35,559 nt of DNA, taken from assembly GCA_003133325.1 (NCBI GenBank), contig PKXA01000106.1, positions 1-35,559 of the forward strand, in the 5' to 3' direction. Shown one piece after another: positions 1 through 8,580 of this stretch. Under the pieces are notes generated by a model that was given only the letters and a program-made list of their open reading frames with translations, was not told where the DNA came from and did not search any database. The position numbers and the translations under genes were made by a program. The stretch's first letter is position 1, and each line of letters begins with the position of its first letter. Origin of the DNA: Acidimicrobiaceae bacterium (GTDB lineage: Bacteria; Actinomycetota; Acidimicrobiia; Acidimicrobiales; RAAP-2).

Positions 1-57
1 ATCTTCGCCTTCGGGGACGCCGGCTTCCATGGATCCATGGCGGGAACGCCCCTGTGA
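1..57 (+). CDS. C-terminal end of a GGIFAFGDA-repeat secreted protein (partial)
   Basis: Reading from base 1 in frame 1 gives IFAFGDAGFHGSMAGTPL and then TGA at 55-57. This string matches the beta-repeat 'DGGIFAFGDAGFHGSMGG' that recurs in large secreted or cell-wall proteins of Acidimicrobiia and related actinobacteria (known to me as a family pattern; function unknown, possibly surface adhesion). Only the last 18 codons lie in the window, so nothing can be said about length or export. The stop overlaps the GTG start of the next gene (GTGA at 54-57), which is unusual for an unrelated secreted protein and an enzyme. A chance ORF end cannot be excluded because the segment is short. Confidence 0.55.
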   Translation: MFAFGDAGFHGSMAGTPL

Positions 58-1427
58 CCGGGCCCGGCTCCGACCTCGACGGGCCAATCAACGGGTCGCT
101 TCGAATCCCACAAGCCCGCAACGTCGTCACCGAGATACCCGGCCCGCGTTCGCGGGATCTCGAACGTCGTCGCTCGAATGCGGTGGCCTCCGCGGTGGCC
201 TCGGTTCTTCCCGTCTACATCGAAGATGCGTCGGGAGCCATCCTGGTGGATGTCGACGGCAACGCCTTCATCGATCTCGGTTCAGGAATTGGTGTGGTGG
301 GAGTGGGGCACGCCGCACCCGGGGTGGTAGGGGCGGTGGCTGCGCAGGTCGGCAGATTCACCCACACCTGTTTCATGGTCAACCCCTACGAGTCCTACAT
401 AGCTGTCTGCGAAGCCCTCAATGGGCTGGCTCCCGGTTCGGGACCCACTCGGACCGTGCTGTTCAACTCCGGAGCCGAAGCGGTGGAGAACGCCGTCAAG
501 ATCGCCCGCCATGTGACCGGTCGCCAGGCCGTGGTGGTCTTCGACCACGCCTATCACGGGCGAACCAACCTGACCATGGCTCTCACGGCAAAGAACATGC
601 CCTACCGGGACGGATTCGGTCCCTTCGCCCCGGAGATCTACCGGGTCCCCGTCTCCTATCCATTCCGGGACCCTGCCGGCATGACCGGTGACGAAGCGGC
701 CACCCGAGCCATCTCCCAGATCGAGCGTCAGGTCGGCGCAGACAACGTGGCCTGCGTCCTCATCGAACCGATCCAAGGGGAGGGTGGATTCATTGTGCCC
801 GCCCCCGGATTCTTGCCCTCCGTGGCCCGATGGTGCGCCGAGCACGGTGTGGTGTTCGCCGTCGATGAGATTCAGACAGGTTTGTGCCGCACCGGGACGT
901 GGTTCGCCATTGAGGACGAGCACATCGTGCCCGACCTGATCACCACGGCCAAGGCATTGGCCGGCGGGCTGCCATTGGCGGCGGTGACCGGACACGCCGA
1001 GATCATGGATGGGGTGCACTCCGGCGGCATCGGTGGCACGTACGGGGGCAATCCGGTCGCATGTGCGGCGGCATTGGCCGCCATCGACACCCTCCGCACG
1101 CTCGACCTCGCCCGGGCGGCCCGACGGATCGGCGAAGTCACTCTGACCCGATTGCTCTCACTGCAGGCGGAGCACCCCGGCATCGGCGACGTGCGTGGAC
1201 GGGGAGCCATGATGGCCATCGAACTCGTCCGCCCGGGAACCCTCGAGCCCGATCCCGAGTCCACCCGTCGGATCACCCGGGCCTGTCACCAAGCCGGGGT
1301 GATGGTCCTCACCTGCGGGACCTTCGCCAACGTGATCCGGCTGTTGCCGCCCTTGGTCATCGACGCGGCGCTTCTCGACGACGGTCTCGATGTGTTGGCG
1401 GCGGCCGTCGATGACGTACTGACCTGA
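54..1427 (+). CDS. gabT: 4-aminobutyrate aminotransferase (class III PLP enzyme)
   Basis: This 457-residue protein is a cytosolic class III aminotransferase that moves the amino group of 4-aminobutyrate to 2-oxoglutarate, giving succinate semialdehyde and glutamate. The actinobacterial GabT pattern runs through the whole length: EIPGPRSRDL near the N-terminus, FTHTCFMVNPYE, VLFNSGAEAVENAVKIAR (PLP phosphate-binding region), FDHAYHGRTNLTMALTAK, IEPIQGEGGFIVP, the cofactor-binding DEIQTGLCRTG, and TTAKALAGG, whose lysine (about residue 300) should form the Schiff base. The GTG start at 54 overlaps the preceding stop. The first ~25 residues look poorly conserved, so the true start could be slightly downstream, but no better codon is visible. 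Its stop lies in a short tandem duplication (1423-1460). An aldehyde dehydrogenase at 6518 could in principle take the product but is not adjacent. Confidence 0.9.
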   Translation: MTGPGSDLDGPINGSLRIPQARNVVTEIPGPRSRDLERRRSNAVASAVASVLPVYIEDASGAILVDVDGNAFIDLGSGIGVVGVGHAAPGVVGAVAAQVGRFTHTCFMVNPYESYIAVCEALNGLAPGSGPTRTVLFNSGAEAVENAVKIARHVTGRQAVVVFDHAYHGRTNLTMALTAKNMPYRDGFGPFAPEIYRVPVSYPFRDPAGMTGDEAATRAISQIERQVGADNVACVLIEPIQGEGGFIVPAPGFLPSVARWCAEHGVVFAVDEIQTGLCRTGTWFAIEDEHIVPDLITTAKALAGGLPLAAVTGHAEIMDGVHSGGIGGTYGGNPVACAAALAAIDTLRTLDLARAARRIGEVTLTRLLSLQAEHPGIGDVRGRGAMMAIELVRPGTLEPDPESTRRITRACHQAGVMVLTCGTFANVIRLLPPLVIDAALLDDGLDVLAAAVDDVLT

Positions 1428-1460
1428 ACCCACGCGGACTGGCCTGAACCCACGCGGACT
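1423..1460. repeat. 20-bp tandem duplication containing the gabT stop
   Basis: The unit cctgaacccacgcggactgg occurs at 1423-1442 and again at 1443-1460 (18 bases identical). The first copy contains the TGA of gabT and the second ends on the first base of the converging phosphatase stop codon (tca at 1460-1462). It fills the whole intergenic space between two convergent genes. Confidence 0.9.
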
Positions 1461-2242
1461 CAGCCAGACACCGATCCACCCGGTTCGAGCAGGTCGGCCC
1501 TCATCCGGTCCATGTCTTCGGGCAACACACCGGCGCCTATGGCCCATGATCGGGCACCGCCGAAGCCGGCGTGGAGCCCGTCGAGAAACCCCTCCATGGT
1601 GGTCGCCTCCACGGTGAGACGGGAGGCGGGCAGTTCGGCCATCCGGGCGGAGTAGGTCGGGTCGGATCGGAAGCGACCGATGATCAGCTCCAACCGGTCG
1701 GCGGTGATCAGATAGTCGGCCACGATGACCTCCCTCTCGACTCCGAGGATGTCGAGGACAAGGGCGGCAAGTACCCCGGTCCGGTCCTTGCCTGCCGTGC
1801 AGTGGAAGACCAACGGGAGATTGCTCGACTGCGCCACCAGCCGCAGCGCCTCGACGAGAGCCGACCGGCCGGTCTCGAGATACCAGAGGTAGCGTTCGGC
1901 CAGGTCGTCACCTGCCGGTGCCGGTGCTCCCACCACCTCGCCCCCACCTCGTTGCACCACGGCAAGATGGTGAAACCGGATGGCTTCCTCCTCCAACAGA
2001 CCCCGGCCGGTTTGCTCCAGCTCGCCCGGGGTCCGGAGGTCGATGACGGTGGAGAGTCCGATCGAGCGAAGGACCTCCATATCGGGGCCGGTCAGCCGAT
2101 GGAGACCATCGCTCCGGAACAGCCGACCACGCTTGGTGACCAATCCATTCCCTCCCGGATAGCCGCCGAGGTCACGGAAGTTGAAGGCACCGGTCAGGGG
2201 CACCAGCCGATCAGAGGAGTCCACCCGGTCATCATCGCCCAC
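1460..2242 (-). CDS. Tyrosine/serine protein phosphatase (Y_phosphatase3 type)
   Basis: A predicted cytosolic cysteine-based phosphatase. The P-loop HCTAGKDRTG (C-X5-R) is clear, with the nucleophilic cysteine near residue 148, and the N-terminal GAFNFRDLGGYPG plus RSDGLHRLT are hallmarks of the bacterial tyrosine phosphatase family that includes mycobacterial PtpB. About 260 residues is the usual length. The reading frame opens at a TTG (2254); I prefer GTG at 2242 because GGGGACG precedes it, with GTG at 2224 as another option. It converges on gabT with a duplicated repeat between them and diverges from the MMPL transporter. The substrate is unknown; PtpB-like enzymes also act on phosphoinositides, which I cannot tell from sequence. 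Confidence 0.85.
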   Translation of the reverse strand: MGDDDRVDSSDRLVPLTGAFNFRDLGGYPGGNGLVTKRGRLFRSDGLHRLTGPDMEVLRSIGLSTVIDLRTPGELEQTGRGLLEEEAIRFHHLAVVQRGGGEVVGAPAPAGDDLAERYLWYLETGRSALVEALRLVAQSSNLPLVFHCTAGKDRTGVLAALVLDILGVEREVIVADYLITADRLELIIGRFRSDPTYSARMAELPASRLTVEATTMEGFLDGLHAGFGGARSWAIGAGVLPEDMDRMRADLLEPGGSVSG

Positions 2243-2458
2243 CGCCGTCCCCAAGTGTCGACACTGCGGGTTCCTCTAGTAGCGTGAGCGGCGGTATCAA
2301 CCGGTCGGGGTGTGCGTTCTCCTCAGAAGGCAACCCCTGACTCTCGATCGGGACCGGCTCGGCGAGAGACAGCATTGCGAAGTACGCCATCGTCGGGCAA
2401 CGGGGTCATCGCTGATCCACCATCCGGTTACCAACCACGACCGTAAGGAACCCTCCTC

Positions 2459-4687
2459 ATGCAATCCCTCGCTTCTTGGTGCGTCCGTCATCGCCGGTGG
2501 GTACTGCTGTTCTGGCTGGTCGCGCTCATCGGGGTGTCGGCCATCACCCGTTCCGTCGGGACGGCCTACTCGAACAGCTTCACCCTTCCCCACACCGAAT
2601 CGACCCAGGCGCTCGCCCTTTTGCAGTCGGCGGCACCCCAGCAATCGGGTGACACCGAACAGGTCGTGTTCCAGGCCACCGGCGGCACCAAGGTCACCGA
2701 CCCGGGCGTCGAAGCCGCGGTGAATCAGATGATCTCCAAGGTGACAACCGTCCCCCACGTGTCCAACTCCGCGCCGAAAACATGGGCATTTCCCGGCGCG
2801 TCGAGCCACGTCAGCCCCGACGGCACCATCGGCTTCGTGACCATTACCTTCAACCAGGAGAACCTCGGCGCCAACACCGCGCTGGCCAAGCAATTCGTGT
2901 CGGCGGCGAAAACTGCCCAAGGACCGGACCTTCAGGTGGCGGTAGCCGGCAATTTGGCTGAAGCCTCGAATCCGACCTCCTTCGGCGGCATCAGCACCCT
3001 GCTCGGAGTCTTCCTGGCCGCCATGGTCCTCTTCTTCGTTTTCCGCTCGGGCTTCGCCATGGCCCTCCCATTGATATCGGCACTGGGCTCATTGGGCACC
3101 GCCATCGGCGTCATCGGATTGTTGAGCCACTTGCTGAAGATGCCCCAGTTCTCGGTGGAGCTGGTCGCGCTTATCGGGTTGGGGGTCGGGGTCGACTACG
3201 CGTTATTCATCGTGACCCGACACCGACAGGGCCTCATCGCCGGTCAGGACACCGAGGCATCGATCGTCAACGCGGTGAACACCTCGGGGAGAGCCGTCCT
3301 GTTCGCTGGGATCATCGTGTGCATCGCCCTGCTCGGCATGTTCGCCCTCGGGGTGACGTTCCTCTACGGCCTGGCCGTGGCCGCGGCCATCGGGGTGGCC
3401 TTCACCGTGCTGGCCGCCCTGACCCTGCTCCCCGCTTTTCTCGGGTTCATCGGGCCCAAAATGCTCAGTCGGCGCCAAAAGCGTGAGCTGGCCGACACCG
3501 GCCCGCGGGTGGTCGGGGCAGGCGCCAAGGGCTTCTGGCCCCGTTGGGCCGGGTTGATCCAGCGCCATTCGGCGATTCCGGCGATGCTCGCTCTCATCGC
3601 CATCGTGCTGGTGGCGATGCCGTTCTTCTCCCTGCGGCTGGGCCTCTCCGACCAGGGCAACGATCCGACGTCGACCACCACCCGCCAGGCGTATGACCTT
3701 CTGGCCAAGGGCTTCGGGCCAGGCTTCAACGGGCCGCTGCAGTTGGTCACCGTCAACCCGGGCACGGCCAACAGCCAGGTCATCAGCCAACTTGCCGCCG
3801 AGGTGAGGACCCAGCCCGACGTAGCCCAGGTGTCGCCACCGGTCATCTTTCCGGCCAAGGACGGCACCCAGGTGTCACTGGTACAGGTCTATCCGTCATC
3901 GTCGCCCCAGGCCGGTGCCACCTCGACCCTGATCAACCAACTCCGAACCCACACCATCCCCGGGGTCGTGTCCGGGTCGAATGTCGCCGTCTACGTGGGC
4001 GGTAATACCGCCATCTTCGCCGACTTCTCGCGGGTGCTGACCTCGAAGCTCCCGCTGTTCATCGGACTGGTGGTGGTGCTGTCCTTCCTCCTGTTGTCGG
4101 TGGTGTTCCGGAGCCTGATCATCCCCCTCACCGCCGCGGTGATGAACCTCCTGTCCATCGGTGCCGCCTTCGGGGTGGTGGTAGCGGTCTTCCAGTGGGG
4201 CTGGTTGAGCGCCATCTTCGGGGTGAACCGGGCCGGGCCCGTCGAGTCGTTTCTCCCGGTCATGCTGTTCGCCATCCTCTTCGGGCTCTCGATGGACTAC
4301 GAGGTGTTCCTGGTCAGTCGCATCCACGAGGAGTGGACCAAGTCGGGCGATAGCCGAGAGGCGGTTCGGAAGGGGCTGGCTGCCACTGGCAAGACCATCA
4401 CCGCCGCCGCTCTCATCATGATCTTGGTGTTCGGCTCGTTCATGTTCGGCGGTCAGCGGGTCATCAAGGAGTTCGGCCTCGGCTTGGCGGGCGGGATCTT
4501 CATGGACGCGGTGATCATTCGCATGACCATCGTCCCGGCCCTGATGTTCCTGTTCGGCAAGTCCAACTGGTGGTTCCCCGACTGGCTCGATCGACACCTC
4601 CCCCACCTTTCGGCCGGAGGGGAAGGGGCGGCACCCGAGCCGGTCACCGAGCCCAGCCGGCCTGAGCCAGACCCGCTCCCGGTCTGA
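2459..4687 (+). CDS. MMPL-family RND transporter
   Basis: A 742-residue inner-membrane transporter of the MmpL/YdfJ (MMPL) branch of the RND superfamily. It has one N-terminal helix (residues ~14-32), a large extracytoplasmic domain, a block of helices (~185-330), a second external domain (~390-530) and a second helix block (~530-700). The proton-relay type motifs GLGVGVDYALFIVTRH in the first block and FGLSMDYEVFLVSRIHEEW in the second carry the paired Asp-Tyr residues seen in MmpL3. ATG at 2459 follows TAAGGAACC as ribosome site. The last ~30 residues are Pro/Glu-rich and probably cytoplasmic. Substrate is unknown; family members export lipids, glycolipids or small hydrophobics. The gene converges with the phospholipase gene with only 14 bases between stops. 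Confidence 0.93.
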   Translation: MQSLASWCVRHRRWVLLFWLVALIGVSAITRSVGTAYSNSFTLPHTESTQALALLQSAAPQQSGDTEQVVFQATGGTKVTDPGVEAAVNQMISKVTTVPHVSNSAPKTWAFPGASSHVSPDGTIGFVTITFNQENLGANTALAKQFVSAAKTAQGPDLQVAVAGNLAEASNPTSFGGISTLLGVFLAAMVLFFVFRSGFAMALPLISALGSLGTAIGVIGLLSHLLKMPQFSVELVALIGLGVGVDYALFIVTRHRQGLIAGQDTEASIVNAVNTSGRAVLFAGIIVCIALLGMFALGVTFLYGLAVAAAIGVAFTVLAALTLLPAFLGFIGPKMLSRRQKRELADTGPRVVGAGAKGFWPRWAGLIQRHSAIPAMLALIAIVLVAMPFFSLRLGLSDQGNDPTSTTTRQAYDLLAKGFGPGFNGPLQLVTVNPGTANSQVISQLAAEVRTQPDVAQVSPPVIFPAKDGTQVSLVQVYPSSSPQAGATSTLINQLRTHTIPGVVSGSNVAVYVGGNTAIFADFSRVLTSKLPLFIGLVVVLSFLLLSVVFRSLIIPLTAAVMNLLSIGAAFGVVVAVFQWGWLSAIFGVNRAGPVESFLPVMLFAILFGLSMDYEVFLVSRIHEEWTKSGDSREAVRKGLAATGKTITAAALIMILVFGSFMFGGQRVIKEFGLGLAGGIFMDAVIIRMTIVPALMFLFGKSNWWFPDWLDRHLPHLSAGGEGAAPEPVTEPSRPEPDPLPV

Positions 4688-4701
4688 TCACGCCCGGACG
4701 C

Positions 4702-6276
4702 CTAGGTGGCCGGAACCGGCTTGGCCGTACCGGGCTCCTGGTTCGGCATGACCTGGACGGCAGTCATCGGATAGGGGGCCTGGTTGCCGTTGATCTCGAC
4801 GATGTCGGAGGTCACACAACCCAGTGCGGTCACCCCGGCCACCGTGTCGTTGGCGGTGGACGGGAGGTTCGGTGGCGAGGTGTCTGCTTTGCCCATCTGC
4901 AAGGTGGCGGTGAGGTCACCCACCGTCTTCCGCCGCCACGCAGAGATATTGGGTGCCCGTACGCCGAAACGCGACTCGAGGAAACGCAACTGTGAGGTGT
5001 GGTCGAACACATCTGACGATACGTAACCACCTCGGCTGAACGGCGATACCACCAGCATCGGGACCCTGAAGCCCAGTCCCACCGGCCCGGTGGAACCCTG
5101 GGCATCCGCCGGCAGCGGGTTGACGGTGACGAACTCGCCCGGGGTGCCGGCTGGCGGTGTCGGTGGGGGGACGTGATCGAAGAACCCGTCATTCTCGTCG
5201 TACATGACGAACAGCACAGTCTTCGACCACACCTCTTCATTGGAGATCAGTGTCTGGAGGACCTGGTCGATGAACCATGCCCCCAGGGCAGGCGGAGACG
5301 GAGGGTGCTCGTCGTAGCCGAGGGGCGGGACGACCCACGACACCTTGGGCAAGGTTCCCGATCGGACGTCCTGGGCAAAATCGTTGGGGAAGGTGGGGAT
5401 GAACGCCTTCTGGTAGAGCGGGGATGCCGGCTTCGAGTATTGGGAGAAGTAAGGAAGGATTGCGTCGGAGACCAGCAGCACCTGGGGTGAGTCCACCCGA
5501 TATTGGGGGCCCGGCGGCGAGTAGACCTTCCACGACACGCCGGCGTCCTCGAGGACTTCGGGCATGGTCGGCCAGTCCACGCTGAAACGGGCATCGGGCG
5601 ACGGGTTGGTGATCAGCACCGGTCCCCCGTGCTTGCCGTCGGGGTCGATGGTGCCGGAGATCGACATGAGCCGATTGGGGTGGGTGGGCCCCATCACCGA
5701 ACAGTGGTAGCCGTCGCAGATGGTGAAGGCATCGGCCAAGGCGTAGTGATAGGGGATGTCGGCACGGTCGTGGTACCCCATGGTGAGGAGTCCGTTCACC
5801 GGTCCTTCGAACTGGGTTGAGGTATGGGTGGCGACGAAACCATCCATGGCTCCGCCATTCCGACACAGGTGCTGGGGCAGCCAGTTGTGGCTCAGGTCGT
5901 GGGTGCACTCCCCTAGGCCGCTGGTCACGTCGAGATGGAAGGGGAGCTGGCGGCCGACCGGGCTCCGGGCGGTATTGGCGGCGAAGGGCTGAGAGAACGC
6001 TCCGAGGTTGCCGGCGGGGTGATCGTCGAAGCCACGCACACCTTTGTAGGCGCCGAAATAGTGGTCGAAGGACCGGTTCTCCTGCATCAGGAACACCACG
6101 TGCTCGATCGCACCGAGGTCTGATCCGGCAGGAACCGTGGTGGCCGCCTTGGACACGGTGGATGACGATCCGCACGCCGATGCCAACACACCCGCACCCA
6201 TGGCCAGCGCGCCTCCCAAAAAGATCCGGCGATCGAACGATGCCGACCCGGCGTCCTTGTGCGAATTGTTCCCCAT
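4702..6276 (-). CDS. Tat-exported phospholipase C/acid phosphatase-like lipoprotein
   Basis: A 524-residue phosphoesterase (PF04185 family: phospholipases C and AcpA-type acid phosphatases) that would hydrolyse phosphate esters outside the membrane. The N-terminus has a twin-arginine signal (DRRIFLGGALAMGAG) followed by a lipobox LASAC, so it should be folded in the cytoplasm, exported by Tat and lipid-anchored. Catalytic-site motifs are visible: MQENRSFDHYFG near residue 80, MGPTHPNRLMSISG, YDENDGFFDHVPPP, and the C-terminal FDHTSQLRFLESRFGV. I chose ATG at 6276 because AAGGGGGC sits just upstream and it places the signal at the N-terminus; the open frame runs further to 6450 but that extension is not signal-like. 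Whether the substrate is phosphatidylcholine or another ester is not determined. Confidence 0.9.
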   Translation of the reverse strand: MGNNSHKDAGSASFDRRIFLGGALAMGAGVLASACGSSSTVSKAATTVPAGSDLGAIEHVVFLMQENRSFDHYFGAYKGVRGFDDHPAGNLGAFSQPFAANTARSPVGRQLPFHLDVTSGLGECTHDLSHNWLPQHLCRNGGAMDGFVATHTSTQFEGPVNGLLTMGYHDRADIPYHYALADAFTICDGYHCSVMGPTHPNRLMSISGTIDPDGKHGGPVLITNPSPDARFSVDWPTMPEVLEDAGVSWKVYSPPGPQYRVDSPQVLLVSDAILPYFSQYSKPASPLYQKAFIPTFPNDFAQDVRSGTLPKVSWVVPPLGYDEHPPSPPALGAWFIDQVLQTLISNEEVWSKTVLFVMYDENDGFFDHVPPPTPPAGTPGEFVTVNPLPADAQGSTGPVGLGFRVPMLVVSPFSRGGYVSSDVFDHTSQLRFLESRFGVRAPNISAWRRKTVGDLTATLQMGKADTSPPNLPSTANDTVAGVTALGCVTSDIVEINGNQAPYPMTAVQVMPNQEPGTAKPVPAT

Positions 6277-6517
6277 GGCTGCCCCCTTCGAATCCCGGCA
6301 TGGTGCACGGGCATTCGCTGAGAGCGAGCGTGGCCGGAAAGCAGCCGCCGCGCAAGCTCCATCCTCTGACCAGGAAGTTAGCCTGACTGGTCGGCACCGG
6401 AGTGGACCGGTGGCCTTGTTTCCCCCACACGGCACCGCCAGCCGCCTCACCGCCTTGACAACGCGACGGGTTGAGTCTTAGCTGCCCCGTAGAAGCCTGC
6501 GAACCTTTGGGGGAAAC

Positions 6518-7963
6518 ATGTCCGACTTTGTGATGACCATCGGGGGCGATTCGGTCCCGGCCGGAGAGTCTTTCGGCGTACATAATCCGGCCACCGGCGA
6601 GGTCTTCGCCCATGCGCCCGAATGCAGCCGCACCCAGCTCGATGCCGCCTTCGATTCAGCGGCCAAGGCGTACCGGGACTGGAAGACCGACGAGGATCTA
6701 CGGCGGGCGACCTTGCTGAGGATGGCCGACGTCCTGCTCGCCTCGGCGGGAACCATTGCCCCGGTGCTCACCGCCGAACAGGGCAAGCCGTTGGGAGACG
6801 CCAACATGGAGGTCTTTGCCGCTGCCATCTGGTGTCAGTACTTCGCCAACCTCGAGACTCCATCCCAGACCATCCAGGACGATGCCGATGCCCTGGTCGA
6901 CGTGGTCCGGCGTCCACTCGGCGTGGTGGCGGCCATCACCCCGTGGAACTTCCCTCTCACCCTCGCCTTCTGGAAGATCGCCCCGGCTCTGCTGGCCGGC
7001 AACACCATGGTGCTCAAGCCATCGCCGTTCACTCCCCTGTCCACGTTGAAGACGGTGGAGTTGCTGCGTTCCGTTGTCCCACCCGGAGTGCTGAACGTGG
7101 TGAGCGGGGGCGATGACCTCGGGGCCTGGATGACCGGCCATCCCGTCCCCCGCAAGATCACTTTCACCGGTTCCATCGAAACCGGGAAGAAGGTTGCCCA
7201 GTCGGCCGCTCCCGATCTCAAGCGGGTGACCCTCGAGCTCGGGGGCAACGACCCGGCCATTGTGCTCGATGATGCCGATCCCACCTGGGTGGCCAAGGCC
7301 ATCTTCGCAGGCGCCTTCAACAACAACGGTCAGGTGTGCTCTGCCATCAAACGGGTGTACGTACCTGAGGCCCTGTACGACGACGTGGTCGACGCTCTCG
7401 CTTCCCACGCGTCGGCGACCAAGGTGGGAGACGGCACCGAGCCCGACACCAAGCTCGGGCCCATCAATAACGCCCCGCAGTTCGAGAGGGTGAAGGAGTT
7501 GGTGGCCGACGCAATCTCCGGCGGAGCCAAGGCAGTGACCGGAGGCCACCCGATGGATCGCCCCGGTTATTTCTTTGAGCCCACCATCCTGGCCGGCCTG
7601 TCCGACGGAACCCGGATCGTCGACGAGGAGCAGTTCGGGCCAGCCCTGCCGGTGGTCTCCTACCGTGACCTCGATGACGCCGTGGAGCGGGCCAACGCCA
7701 CCCACTTCGGGCTGTCCGGATCGGTCTGGGGCACTGATGCCGACCGGGCCTACGAGGTGGCTGGACGCCTCGAGTGCGGGACCGCGTGGGTGAACACCCA
7801 CCTCGCCCTGGCCCCCCAGCAGCCCTTCGGTGGGTTCAAATGGAGCGGGATCGGAATCGAGAATGGGCCGTGGGGTCTCGCCGAGTTCTCCGAAGTGCAG
7901 GTCATGCACCGTTCGCGGGCCGACGACGGATTGAACATCTCCATAGCCGGTCTCGTCTCCTAA
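6518..7963 (+). CDS. NAD(P)-dependent aldehyde dehydrogenase
   Basis: A 481-residue cytosolic aldehyde dehydrogenase that oxidises an aldehyde to a carboxylate. Family motifs in order: TPWNFPLTLAFWKIAPALLAG, VLKPSPFTPLS (cofactor lysine), FTGSIETGKKV, LELGGNDPAIV with the general-base Glu at about 240, and NNNGQVCSAIKRVYV with the catalytic Cys at about 274, then EEQFGPALPV and PFGGFKWSGIG. The ATG at 6518 follows GGGGGAAAC. It stands alone between a divergent phospholipase-like gene and the MarR operon. Substrate cannot be assigned; short-chain aldehydes or succinate semialdehyde (with GabT at 54) are possibilities only. Confidence 0.93.
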   Translation: MSDFVMTIGGDSVPAGESFGVHNPATGEVFAHAPECSRTQLDAAFDSAAKAYRDWKTDEDLRRATLLRMADVLLASAGTIAPVLTAEQGKPLGDANMEVFAAAIWCQYFANLETPSQTIQDDADALVDVVRRPLGVVAAITPWNFPLTLAFWKIAPALLAGNTMVLKPSPFTPLSTLKTVELLRSVVPPGVLNVVSGGDDLGAWMTGHPVPRKITFTGSIETGKKVAQSAAPDLKRVTLELGGNDPAIVLDDADPTWVAKAIFAGAFNNNGQVCSAIKRVYVPEALYDDVVDALASHASATKVGDGTEPDTKLGPINNAPQFERVKELVADAISGGAKAVTGGHPMDRPGYFFEPTILAGLSDGTRIVDEEQFGPALPVVSYRDLDDAVERANATHFGLSGSVWGTDADRAYEVAGRLECGTAWVNTHLALAPQQPFGGFKWSGIGIENGPWGLAEFSEVQVMHRSRADDGLNISIAGLVS

Positions 7964-8098
7964 CCCGCAACCCAGCGACGTATCGGGGCGCAACCTGCCG
8001 TCGGTCTTTGCCTCGGTCACCGTGGCAATGGTGCCGCCCCGACCCCGGGTGCAATCCGGCCTCATGCCCGGCCCCGGGCGGATGGGGCGGCTCACTGT

Positions 8099-8115
8099 TT
8101 AGATAGTCTAACTAT
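8099..8115. promoter_or_regulatory. MarR-type operator overlapping the -10 region
   Basis: Two overlapping perfect inverted repeats lie directly before the marR start: TTAGA-TAG-TCTAA (8099-8111) and ATAGT-CTA-ACTAT (8103-8115). AT-rich palindromes of this kind are typical MarR-dimer sites. Within them TAGTCT (8104-8109) fits the actinobacterial -10 pattern TANNNT and is exactly six bases from the ATG at 8116. There is no Shine-Dalgarno sequence, so the transcript is probably leaderless and bound regulator would block RNA polymerase (inference). Confidence 0.75.
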
Positions 8116-8580
8116 ATGAGTTCCAAAACAGCCGGCGAACGGGCTCGAGAACGAAAGACGATCGGTCGTACGGCCGCCTGGCTGGCCAAACAAGTGGAGA
8201 TCGGTCTCGGCTCGGTCGACCTCTCACTCCCCCAATACCGGGTACTCGGCCTCTTGGACGAAAGCCCGGCCTTCTCCTCGACGCTGGCCGAGCGCTTGGC
8301 CGTGCGCCCGCCCAGCGTGACAGCCATCGTCGATGGCCTGGTGGCCCGCGGGTTGGTGGAGCGCCGTCCCGTCGAGTCCGACCGGCGGCGAGTGGACCTC
8401 GCCCTCACCGAGAGTGGGCGGACCGTGCTCACCACCGCCGACGGCGCCGTCGCTGCCCGACTGCGTGACATCGCCGGTTGCCTCGACGAGCCGGCCGATG
8501 CCGAGCGCGCCTTCGACGGTCTCACCGCCTGGCGCCAAGCACTGCTGGCTTACCGATCGGCCCGAAGGTCCGTTCGGTGA
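8116..8580 (+). CDS. MarR-family transcriptional regulator
   Basis: A 154-residue winged-helix repressor candidate. The recognition-helix region LAERLAVRPPSVTAIVDGL (~55-75) and the wing VERRPVESDRRRVDLALTESG (~82-102) are standard for MarR proteins; flanking helices would form the dimer. It is the first gene of a three-gene operon with two ABC exporter halves, joined by stop/start overlaps, and it lies next to a palindromic operator, so it very probably represses its own operon and is relieved by a transported compound. That arrangement is common among actinobacterial MarR-ABC cassettes. The ligand is not predictable. Confidence 0.92.
   Translation: MSSKTAGERARERKTIGRTAAWLAKQVEIGLGSVDLSLPQYRVLGLLDESPAFSSTLAERLAVRPPSVTAIVDGLVARGLVERRPVESDRRRVDLALTESGRTVLTTADGAVAARLRDIAGCLDEPADAERAFDGLTAWRQALLAYRSARRSVR

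Noticed and set aside
5237-6613. Long minus-strand frame (458 codons) over the phospholipase-like gene
   Set aside because: It is out of frame with the clear Tat lipoprotein and its translation is Arg/Pro/Gly-rich without motifs; a high-GC shadow.
6698-8095. Long minus-strand frame (465 codons) opposite the aldehyde dehydrogenase
   Set aside because: Antisense to a fully conserved enzyme and with Gly/His-rich low-information translation.
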